From Sympetrum striolatum (taxonomy: Eukaryota > Arthropoda > Insecta > Odonata > Libellulidae), in contig OX388351.1 of assembly GCA_947579665.1 (NCBI GenBank), positions 63,186,939 through 63,250,938 of the forward strand: a stretch of DNA of 64,000 nt, in the 5' to 3' direction. A program made the position numbers and the translations under genes. The notes under the pieces were generated by a model, which made no database searches, was not told where the DNA came from, and saw only the letters and a list, made by a program, of their open reading frames with translations. Positions 12,540-21,879 of the stretch are shown piece after piece. Each line of letters starts with the position of its first letter. The stretch's first letter is position 1.

Positions 12540-12840
12540 CGGGAGATAATACCCCTCGGTCGAACGCAGTTAAGAGGCGATTGGAGTGGAATGTTTTTCG
12601 ATGGGGATGAGCGAAAAATATATAGGAATTTTCATCAATTAGACCCTCCGTCTCGATCAAAGTCGCACCGCCGAGCTTTTTTTCACTGCCGGGGCTTAAC
12701 TACCTTGATCTCCGCCAGAGGCGCCACTCACTCACTGCTGATTCCGAAGATCGCATTACCTGATTCCTTAAGACCTCTCCACTCAAAGTTAATCCCTCAG
12801 CATTCATCGGATCTGAACAGCCGAAGATAAAAGCCTCTCC
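12540..12840. other. GC-richer CpG island-like patch
   Basis: CpG-containing segment flanked by AT-rich DNA. It carries a 79-codon plus frame (12,591-12,830) without recognisable motif. No TATA, splice or domain evidence was strong enough to call a gene. Confidence 0.4.
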
Positions 12841-12849
12841 TATGAAGGA

Positions 12850-14330
12850 TATTAGAGAGTAATTCATCTCCAGTGGGTCATGCTCTGCGTTGTAATACTT
12901 ATCGAAAAACTTTTCGCGTTTTTATTTTGGAGAGTTTCTTTTGGAAGATGAGAGATGCTCGTTGCAGGCTGAAGAACGTAAAAGATGAATAATTAATTTT
13001 CACAAAATACACCAAAGGGAAGCTCTTAAGTAAATTGTGGTTCTTAATTACCTAGTGGATAAGATATTTTACTCCTAAACGCTTAATCTTCGCTTATGTT
13101 AGAAGTGCATCTATAGAGAAATAAACAAGTAAAATTTTAATTGGAACCTTGAATGAGGTACATATGTATTTGCTTCAACTTTAACACTTGTGAAATACAG
13201 TAATTAAGATCGTGTAGCCACTTTAACGAAAAGCTACATCTGGTACAGCGATGATCTATAATATCGCGCTTTTTAGTATTTCAGCTAAATTAGCGTCTGT
13301 CAATCATAATTTATAATTATATAACGTTACTTTTAATATGTTAAGAGATATTCTTTAAAATTTTATAACGCTTTTCGATTTATTTTTGCACTTAGACTTT
13401 CTAATTAGAAATTTGGTAGGGAATTTGATAATATATTGCGAGCCCCACTAAAGGAGTTTTGAAATTTAGGACTCTCATTGGCGACAAGCGATATATTTAT
13501 ATTTCAATTTTCCAAGTTGAAGAAACTCATTGACCATTTGGTGATTTACTTGGGCCTATACAAATCATCGTAAAGTTATTGAAACCACATAAATATAAGG
13601 TAAGAAAGAGTAATTTATGCTGGAATTTTCCAGTTAAATCATTTTCACTTGGTCAGAAATGCAAACTTGAACTAACTCACTTATCATCTTGTCAAGTTGC
13701 CATATTCATTTGCGACCTTTTTCAGTTTAACCTTCTTATGGACTGTGCAGATGGTCGTTATGTTTGTATAATCGAATTATTAAAGGAATAAATGACCAAA
13801 GGATTTGCACATCAAATAATTTTGTTTTCAGTTAAATAATTACCGTTAATCACTTTAGTGTGCAATTCAACAATTACTTGAATGAGTTTCAGATGAAATA
13901 GTTACTTAGGAATTCGTTTACATTGGTAAAGATTTAATAGGAATTATCTCTACGCATACATCATATAATATGGGTTAATTGGAGTAATAGCCTTCCTAGG
14001 CTAAAATTCGCTAAAAAATAAGACGTCATTTTTATTATTATATCAATTACAAACAAACTGTCTCCCTGGGTAGGCATGTGGACATTGCAATGCGATAGTG
14101 AATTGCCAAGTATGTTTTCTTCCTCGATAAAGAATTCCGTCGAAGCGTCCCGGTAACTGCCGAACATCGAAAGTCTGTGGGTAACTACCATTAATAAGAT
14201 ATGAATTCCGTAGCATTAAAATCGGCCGCACTGAAACAACGACAATTTAAGTTTCCTCTAATTAGATCGCGTATCGGATTTATCGGTTCCCTTTCACCGA
14301 TAAACTTATATCCGAACCACTTGTTCCATC
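12850..14330. other. AT-rich stretch, no supported feature
   Basis: Nothing recognisable on either strand. Short overlapping frames at 13,961-14,231 (minus) and 14,201-14,413 (plus) look like chance frames. Confidence 0.6.
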
Positions 14331-14339
14331 TAAATAACT

Positions 14340-14800
14340 CAGTGAGAGGCCCCTGCTCTCGCTCCCACGCAACCGAATTAAAACAGAAAGAAAAATCTCA
14401 CGCCGAGCACTAAACGAACGAGCGAAAAGGAACTCGGGCTCTCTTTTCTCATCGGAAAAATAGAGCAGCGGGGATCAAAGGATGTGCCCATTATCCTCCT
14501 CCTTCTTCCTTTGAAGTCGCACATGAGGGAGTAGAAATGGAGGATATATAAGGAAGGGAGTCCTCCCTCTTCGAAATCTCTTCCGATCCTACCTTTTTAT
14601 TTCTGATTACCAAAAGGACGTCCTCGCAGGGAAATCCTATCAGAGGGGATCCGGAAGGGACGGAAAAAGGATGATGGTCCAGGGAACATATGCGACAGGG
14701 GGATGGAGAGAAAGACAGAGGGCCTGGGGAAAAGGAAGGGATGGATGGGGGTTGAAAACCGGATGGGGATATAGTGGAGTGTCCGGCGAGAAATACTGAC
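14340..14800. other. GC-richer island with purine-rich 3' half
   Basis: CpG-containing at 14,340-14,480, then purine-biased with G runs at 14,700-14,760. A TATATAAG octamer at 14,545-14,552 could be a TATA box, but no initiator match or downstream coding frame supports a promoter call. Four G runs at 14,726-14,756 form only a relaxed quadruplex pattern (one loop of 8). Confidence 0.35.
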
Positions 14801-14809
14801 GAATTTAGA

Positions 14810-16170
14810 TTATCTGAGGAAATGAGTATCTACTGGAAGCAATGACAAATGGGCGTGAGATAAGATAATGGAATTATTAAGGAATTTGTTTTCCCCTTAA
14901 GAAAAAGATGTACGCATCTTCCTTTGTACAATAATGTTGCATGAAAATGCGTTCAATTTAGTTAAACATCTCAACATCGATCTATGTAGACGTTCTTCAA
15001 AAAAGAGTATCATCTGACTTGAATTATAACTATAATTTTAGTAAGTTTTCCAAATAATATTTAATTGCATTTGCTGTCACGCCATCAGCCCTGATGAACT
15101 CCACGAATAGCGGTAGGTTACTAAGATTAGAAACTAAAATAACGAATCCAGTCGTATTGAGATGTGAGAAATATTTGTCTCCTCTTTTCATGCCTCAACT
15201 AAAAATGAAAATATTTTATGTTGTAACAGAATTATGTGAATAAGCATGAAATTACGAGTGGCGAATTTCATTGATAAATTTTACGTTGTTAACATCAGGA
15301 GTTGCCAGTCGTGTGCAAGACCAAACCTTTCAAAGGTTTTCAAGTCCTTAGAATGGCATAAATAAATTCCTAGAAAGTTAATAAATGCTTTTCTAGCTCC
15401 TTTCGTGTATGTATATGCGTCTCATCTCGTAAAAATATTGGGTATTTCTAAATAAAAGTATTGGAATAATTTCTAGCAACATAGTTTTGTAAATCTTTTT
15501 TATCTGTGGAGAAAAACGGAGTTGCTTTTTAATCTGAATTTACTACTCTCAATGGAGACATCTTTCATAATTCCCAGGTTCCTTAAATAATGTTTCTTGA
15601 TATTACTTTCGTCATCCTTCAATAAATTCCCATCCATCGGCACTATACGGATTTATATTTATCCAGTACCGATAGGATGAAAAATTTCATGATGAATGTG
15701 ATTTGATAATACAAAACAATAAAATATCACGACCAATTTGAACCTTGGATTAAATATATAAATTAGATTAAGTCCGATAAAAATTTGAGCTAGTTAAATT
15801 ACTGCTCGTCTCAAGTTATGACTAAATCTTTTTGTATATAGAGAATATATGTAAAAATGAAAGCCTTGATAAAATTCCCACATTCATGAACTAGCTAAGT
15901 TATTGCTATCATTAGATTATTAATAAAACCATATCTAAAGAAATTTAATTCAACAATAAACCAATAGTTTAACTATCAGTGAGAGAGTGAATTTATGACA
16001 AATTCTCACAAATATATCGTCTTATTTCGCAAATTAAGTTGTTACTTAGTTAATTTTTGTTAAATTAATTGCCTCTCCTCAACCTATACTCTTACAACTT
16101 ATACAACTTACTCTTATACAACTCTCTAACTAAATATCGTCTTACTATAACATTCCGAGATCAACATGTC
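14810..16170. other. AT-rich stretch, no supported feature
   Basis: No coding, RNA or mobile-element signal was recognised. A short local repetition of ACTCTTACAACTTATACAACTTACTC type occurs near 16,085-16,125. Confidence 0.6.
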
Positions 16171-16179
16171 TGCCAGAGC

Positions 16180-16690
16180 TGATCGGACGCATAGTATTAA
16201 TTGCTGACTGAAATTTCAATGGAAGAATGCCTCCGCATAAATCTGCGAGGGCCCTCGCCGGATATTCAGCCTTCGCAAACACATTTTTTGCGCTGAAGTA
16301 GGGAACTGGGGGAAGCGGGGGTGTAAGGGTTTAAGATGGATGGAAAGGGTATGGAGTCGGGTTAAGTGGAGGGAAAAGGGACGGAAAAGACGATTGAGGG
16401 GATCTATTCTCCGGGAAGGGTAGCCCTTAATCGGCGTGGGTATTCAGGGCCGGCTGACCCAAAAGGCCGCCCTGATTGGGTCACAGCATTCGGACGCTGC
16501 GATTGACGATTGGCTCAAATCAAGGGGAGGCTTTTGGAAGTTATGTGGGCAGCGGAGGGACAGTTTTACGGCGGACACACAGATCAGCGGCTCTCAATCA
16601 AGACGTCCATTGCGTCCGCATGGAATCTAGACAGCGGGTTTGGGCATTGTCCCATTTCCATCGAAGGGCAATGCGCTTTCGGTAATCCAC
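16180..16690. other. GC-rich CpG island-like segment with a G-quadruplex motif
   Basis: Among the richest CpG content in the first third of the window. Three overlapping plus frames (62-69 codons, 16,436-16,698) occupy different phases, which argues for composition rather than coding. It contains the canonical G4 pattern at 16,301-16,329. It is a candidate regulatory element or unrecognised exon. Confidence 0.4.
16301..16329 (+). other. Canonical G-quadruplex motif
   Basis: Four guanine runs of 3, 5, 5 and 3 separated by loops AACT, AAGC and TGTAA, so all loops are 7 nt or less. This satisfies the standard G3+N1-7 rule. Whether it folds in vivo is unknown. Confidence 0.75.
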
Positions 16691-16699
16691 TGGTCTAAT

Positions 16700-19600
16700 G
16701 GCTAAGAGAGGTTGAAACTTAAAAAAGTTGACGGGAATGTTTGTGGCTAAAGATTTAAACAACAGGACGCAAAAGGACACTATGATCATCACCGATTTTA
16801 TAATTTTATCTAGAACTAGTCTGTAAAGTATTGAGCCCGAAGGCCAGTTGCTGTCTCACCCTCTCCAATAGAAGGTACTAAGAAATTGTAAAGAGGAATG
16901 AGGATCATTTGGCAGGATGAGGAGTGAGGTAGTTTGCCATTGCTTTTGTCACTAATCCAGAATGCTATAAGGGGAATATCTCCACGAAAGTAAATCATAA
17001 TGACTCTACGAGTAACTCTTTTGTTATCAGTCTAAAAAGAAAAACCTTGATTAGTGCATTTATCCACTCATACCTTGGTAGGTTACATTTCATCACAGCC
17101 GTGACCAAAACCGTGATAAAAGTAGGTATATGAAAGATTAATTTTTCACTTTCCTGTACCAAATGACAAATGAAAATATTCCATTCATCAGCATGTGGTA
17201 ACAGGTAACTAATACTAGTAATGATTATTACTCCATTGGGTAAGAACGAAAGATGAATCAGGATCCTTGAATTTGTTTCTAGATTTAGGGAATACAAATA
17301 CAAGTGCTGTAAAAAAACGTGGAAACGTTTCAGGTGGAACGCGTGGGTTGAAAAAAATTCAAAAATTAAAAATCAAATCTATATATATATATTTATTGTT
17401 TTCTTGATAAAGGGTTGAAAAACTGAAAAACGAGTGCATTAACCATTAAATATTAAGCTTATTCAGTAATAAAATTATAACTAAAAAAGCCATTGCACAC
17501 TTTTCTGACAATAGGTATATATAGGTATATATAGGGTTGAGAACCCCTGCTTAAGCGCTCAGAACCGCGGAGTTTTCATAACCTAGACCCAGTAAAGCCA
17601 CTGAATTACATATAAATGGGACTGTTCTTGATTTTAGGCTTTCAAGAAAACTGTTTTCACGCACCTTTAACAATGAACCTGAACTGAACTTAGCATTTCG
17701 CTAAATTCAATCCGAGAAAAATTATTTATAGACTTAAGAATAGCCATATCCGCTATTCATGTATTTGTACCAATTGAGATATTATATAAATTGGCAGTTG
17801 CTATTTCCCTATATAAAGATTAATTTCAAGAATAACCTAGTTTTCCGTATTGTGCGCATACTGACCTTTAATAATATTAATGTTTATTTGTCTGAGAACC
17901 ATATATTCAAGATGTTAGACATTTTCAACGGAAAGTAAAATCATAACATTACACAGGAATGTAAATCACAGATATAGTTATTAAATTCATCCAAATGGTA
18001 CATATTTTCTTCAGAAAGAAGAGGAAATAACAGAATAAAGCCTGTTAAAATTTAAATTGTGAATATTTATAGGAATCTTATCGTTACGAAACAACAATAA
18101 TAGTGGTTGAAATAAGATACTCATATTTTGATCCATTCTCAACAATTCCTCAATAGTATGTTCATTCTATTCAAGTATAGCTCTAAAGATATATGAAAGG
18201 CTCCTAAATACATCATATTAGTAAGGAATAGATGATGTATTTATTTCATGACCATTTTATTACCCATATATAAATGTGAACTATTCTTCACTCCTGTCCA
18301 GAACTTTTTTCTTAGCTACTCTTCTACTTTCATTAATTATGGAATCAAGCTTAATTTAGAAACAAAATTCTTGATTAATGGATTCAATTTCCGTAGTTGA
18401 AGCAACGCTAAGCAGAATTTGCTGCGGGATATTCGTGAAAACAACAGAAACGTAATTGGGAATTTAATCGTAACTGACGTATTTATCCTTTCCCCTTTGT
18501 CTCTCGTAATTCTGTTTGGCAAGTCAATTTATTGTCATCCACTCTTTTTGTGTTTAAACAACGGAAAGTGCCTCACTTCTACGATCAAATTCCTAGTAAT
18601 TGGAATTGCGCGCATATCAATCCCCGCGATGCTCAATGAGCTTATCTTTCCAAGGAGTGTCTGCGAGATAGATTTTAGATACAAAAAATTTCAGCACAAA
18701 CAATTTAAGTTTGAATTTATTACTAAACACGCATCTTAAATGGTGCAAATGGAAGCATCTGCTCGCTCTAAAATTGAATGTGTCTTTAATCAGAATATTT
18801 GTTTGGAAAACATTTGGTATCCAAACAAACATCTCTCGCGTTACCGTAAATTACCTTTGCGTTTTAATTTTAAAATATTCTCCTGGTCCTTGGTTAAAGT
18901 AAGCAGAAGAGCTCGCAGAATTAATGGAAAACCGAATTATTTGATTAATTAAGCACTATTAATAGCCAGTGCACAGCAGAGAAGCCTGTGTTTGAAAGTA
19001 GTTAGAACAGAATGGAGAGTTTGAATTTCGGTATGAAGGCCGTTACACGTTATAAATAGCTAGGTATTCATGAGTAAGATTATTATGGTAAATTCTTTTT
19101 AATTTAATTTAATGTTTTTTTACTTATAAGTTGAGTAAGTTGATAATGTGAGTTGAAGCGGTTGCAAAGCAAACGAGGAAGTGCTTTTGAAGGTGGTAGG
19201 GTAAAGTGTCGCGTTTGGAGATAGTGAAATAAATTTTATTTGTATGGGTTCAATAAAGGGAATGAATAGCAAACAATAGCAAAATAAGGCAGGTTTCCTC
19301 AAAAATCACATAAAAGGATTATTTTATGATGGAAAAGAGTGGTTGGATAGTGCAAAGGAAAGAATATCTATCACAGAGAAATGAAATTGCAAACAAGTCA
19401 GGGTTGTTAGAGTGATTGCCTTATTTTTTAGTACTCTCTTGCTCACTCCTCACTTATATCAAGTATCAGCCATAGTTATTTCGCAGCAGACATGTCAGTC
19501 AGGGTTGATCAGTCGCAGAGTATTAATCGGAGAACCGAAAAGGCATTATAAGAATTTGTATAAATAAGTAAGGGACATTCTCTGATATTCCGCTTTAGTA

Positions 19601-19970
19601 AATATATATTTAGGGCTTTTTTTAATATGGGAGTTAATTCTGCATTAAATAATTAAGAGGCTTTAGATATTGGAACCTGATAGGCAGAAATATCTACATA
19701 AATGTGCAATTTGTAAATACTTAAAGAAAGACTCGTTGAGTACAAACACCAAAGCGAAATTTTTTGCTTGATTCCCCAAAAGTGAAACCTGCTAAAAGGG
19801 TCAAACAAACTTATAAATTTCTACGGAATAAGTTAGAAAAAGGCAACCAGTTTTGTCTACTGTCAGACATCTTAGAGCTTGCGCATACAATTCATCACTG
19901 TGGCAAGGCGTGTTTCGGAACATCATCATAACCTTCGATAAAAATCTTCATTTTGTAAATAATTAAACTA
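16700..19970. other. AT-rich stretch with small hairpins, no supported gene
   Basis: A 102-codon minus frame (16,995-17,303) and a 106-codon plus frame (18,419-18,739) are present but show no recognisable motif and are hydrophobic/AT-driven. Tandem AGGTATATAT occurs at 17,514-17,535. A perfect 12 bp inverted repeat is annotated separately. Confidence 0.55.
18205..18243. repeat. Short perfect hairpin
   Basis: Arms TAAATACATCAT (18,205-18,216) and ATGATGTATTTA (18,232-18,243) are exact reverse complements with a 15-nt loop. No terminator or RNA-gene context is visible. Confidence 0.75.
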
Positions 19971-19979
19971 AAAAACTCC

Positions 19980-21000
19980 CGTTGAGGGGGGCAAACGTCT
20001 CCTAATTGCCCGCTTACACCCCCACTGGTAGGGCTTCTTTCAGTACATCATCAATGGAACGGCAGTTAAAGCATGAGGCTATGCTGGAAGGATTCGTGGT
20101 CAACATACAAATACCCCATAATATTAAAGCGAAATTTACGGCTAATTTGCTCCGAATTTGGAACCAGTTGAAGGGGAAAGGAAGGGAAAGTATGTTAAGG
20201 CCGAGGAAACGGGAGAAAGAGGATCTTCCTAAAAAAATGATTCCGCATCGATAACCACCGGCCGAAGATCCCACTTAATCTACCTAGCAAATTTTAATTG
20301 CCAATTTCTCCTGGCGTTCTTTTCCTCGGCCCCTCAATCAATCAATGGCCCCTTTTTATGGCCCTCGTGGAGACTAATTTGAATCCCCTTTCCATCGACC
20401 GTTGGAGGGTTAGAGGATGACTCTTCCCTGAAACGTAACGGGAAGACCTCACGTAAAGAAAATCCATCCCTCTTCTAGAGTTAGGGAAGAGCGGGAGGGG
20501 GAGAGGAGGAATTGGAGGCGGGGGAGGGAGAGGTAAAATAGGGGGTGTGGGCGAGTAGAATGGGGCGGAGATCGGATTGGAGAAAGGGGCGGTTTGATGA
20601 GGTTACGGATTGATGGGGGACATTTTTTTGGTGCGACGACACGGCCACTTTGGTTGAGAATCGAAGCAGTCCCTCCCTTTATCTCCTCGCCATTCTCAGC
20701 CTATTTAGCTTGTGTCCCTCTCGGCATTCGTCTTTACGGTAGCACATCCCCTCGCTTCCTTATCTGGCGAATTTAGCATGATTTTCAAACCAGGAAATAT
20801 CAGGAATTCAAGGAAAGTTGTGGAGAAAGAAATCGGAGCACGACTTTTTACGAATCAGAGTTTCAGAAACTGCTCAAAAGCCGACTTTTCCAGCGTTTTG
20901 TATCGCCGTAAGATTCAATCCGGATACAACGTAAAGGCCCGGATTACTGATCTTCCGAGAAGCACCCGTTGTACATTTCATTAGCTTTTAGGAGTAGAAG
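19980..21000. other. About 1 kb GC-richer region with a G-rich tract
   Basis: CpG-containing. 20,480-20,590 has repeated G runs on the plus strand with a relaxed quadruplex pattern. Open frames at 20,006-20,254 (plus), 20,014-20,274 (minus) and 20,712-20,984 (plus) overlap in conflicting phases and match no family known to me. It could be a promoter region or hold an unrecognised exon. Confidence 0.4.
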
Positions 21001-21107
21001 GAAAGCACAGGAAATTGGGGAAAACTTGAGGGGTAGATTGTATAGGTTTTCCCTCAGTTAAGTGCAATGGACTTTATTAGTGTGTTCTGCCAATAATAAA
21101 ATAGTCC

Positions 21108-21338
21108 AAAAATATCCATAGTAAAAAACTTTTACTAGACCACTAATTTATTATCCGAATAACACGACCCAGGTTTCGTAGCGTCGCTACATCATGAGGT
21201 GACAAAAAAATGATTTTTTTATTTATTTTTTTTATTCTTTTGTCACCTGATGATGTAGCGACGCTACGAAACCTGGGTCGTGTTATTCGGATAATAAATT
21301 AGTGGTCTAGTAAAAGTTTGTTTACCATGGATTTTTTA
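21108..21338. repeat. Long fold-back repeat, Penelope/retrozyme-like terminal sequence in inverted orientation
   Basis: Left arm about 21,108-21,204 and right arm about 21,236-21,338 are near-perfect reverse complements over some 95 bp, around a short AT-rich loop of about 30 bp. Between about 21,125 and 21,205 the arms are almost identical; the clearest difference is in a hammerhead core. The right arm has CTGATGA (21,247-21,253), while the left arm, read on the minus strand, has CTCATGA (21,192-21,198). Inverted terminal repeats carrying hammerhead motifs are a known property of Penelope-like elements, so that class is inferred. No reverse transcriptase or GIY-YIG coding sequence is attached here. 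Confidence 0.85.
21241..21285 (+). ncRNA. Hammerhead ribozyme-like motif, core intact
   Basis: Order on the plus strand: stem I 5' side ending CAC (21,244-21,246), core CTGATGA (21,247-21,253), one extra T, stem II GTAGC/GCTAC with loop GAC (21,255-21,267), core GAAA (21,268-21,271), stem III ACC/GGT with a 2-nt TG loop (21,71-21,78 in the last two digits), then C at 21,279 at the cleavage position, and stem I 3' side GTG (21,280-21,282) pairing with CAC. All invariant core residues are present. Stem I is only 3 bp before a mismatch, and stem III is too short for a stable monomer, a trait reported for hammerheads in Penelope-like elements and newt satellites that act as dimers. Self-cleavage is not shown. 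Confidence 0.72.
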
Positions 21339-21394
21339 CAAGTTAATAAGTACCACAAAAATAACCCTGAATTTTGTACCCTTTTTGTATTGTT

Positions 21395-21445
21395 CCCAAG
21401 GAAAAAACGGACTTGAAAAAAAGTCTGACAGGGCCGGGGCCGGGC
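21395..21445 (-). mobile_element. Inverted 3'-body fragment of SINE family 1
   Basis: Reverse complement of 21,550-21,596 within the adjacent SINE: landmarks CCAAGGAAAAAACGGACTTG and AGTCTGACAGGGCCGGG. It lies about 40 bp upstream of the SINE head, creating a 44 bp arm, 100 bp loop fold-back. Confidence 0.8.
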
Positions 21446-21486
21446 CCTTGCACACAAAGTCCCCAAAATGGCTTGTTGAAATGTTC

Positions 21487-21655
21487 TGGTCGGGTAGCCT
21501 AGATGGTTAAGGCAGCCTCCCGGTTAGAGGAAGATCCCGGGTTCGTTTCCCGGCCCTGTCAGACTTTTTTCAAGTCCGTTTTTCCTTGGGAATTTTCCTG
21601 GGTGCACGCCCTTATGTGCAAAGTCACCTTACCCTTTCCTTACTTTTTGTATTGT
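21487..21655 (+). mobile_element. tRNA-derived SINE (family 1)
   Basis: tRNA-like head with A-box region GTAGCCTAGATGGTTAAGG (21,494-21,512) and B box GGGTTCGTTTCCCGG (21,539-21,553), in pol III type 2 order. A body follows: TGTCAGAC, CAAGTCCGTTTTTCCTTGGG, GGGTGCACGCCCTTATGTGC and AAGTCACCTTACCCTTTCC. The same body recurs at 50,468-50,535 (minus) and 59,186-59,265, establishing a family of at least three copies in the window. The acceptor stem is not conserved, so this is a retroposon rather than a tRNA gene. Confidence 0.85.
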
Positions 21656-21744
21656 TTATAAAATAGTCCTTTCGATTATAGTTTTCGATACGCTATCATT
21701 TCCAGAAGGCTGGAGTGTTTTGTATATTAAATGAAATTCAGGAA

Positions 21745-21872
21745 GCTCCCGGATAGTCATGTGGACAGCGCGTTTGCCTTTGGTGAAAGCGGTCCCGGGT
21801 TCGATTCCCGGTGGGAGCCAATGTGCGAAATGACCTAAGCTGTCGAAGCACTTTTAGCAATACTACTACTAC
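21745..21872 (+). mobile_element. tRNA-derived SINE (family 2) with well-preserved tRNA head
   Basis: The head 21,745-21,818 keeps acceptor pairing GCTCCCG/TGGGAGC followed by CA, an A-box region TAGTCATGTGGACAGCG, and a perfect T arm with B box CCCGGGTTCGATTCCCGG. The anticodon arm is distorted (bulged G), so a working tRNA is unlikely. A 50 bp body follows (ATGTGCGAAATGACC...) and a (TAC)4 tail at 21,861-21,872, typical of SINEs with short tandem tails. The 76-codon minus frame over it is a shadow. Confidence 0.8.
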
Positions 21873-21879
21873 CCTGAAA

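Noticed and set aside
14545..14552. TATATAAG as a core promoter
   Set aside because: No initiator or downstream promoter element and no following gene; AT-rich octamers are expected by chance here.
15087..15115. CTGATGA ... CACGAATAG, hammerhead-like
   Set aside because: The 7 nt between boxes cannot form stem II and GAAA is absent.
16681..16715. TGGTCTAATGGCTAAGA, A-box-like string
   Set aside because: No B box at the expected spacing; insufficient for a SINE or tRNA.
16995..17303. 102-codon minus frame
   Set aside because: No motif and no supporting context.
18419..18739. 106-codon hydrophobic plus frame
   Set aside because: TTG start, overlaps other frames on both strands, and composition follows AT-rich DNA.
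21745..21819. Functional tRNA gene
   Set aside because: Good acceptor and T arms, but a distorted anticodon arm and an attached body with a (TAC)n tail mark it as a SINE.
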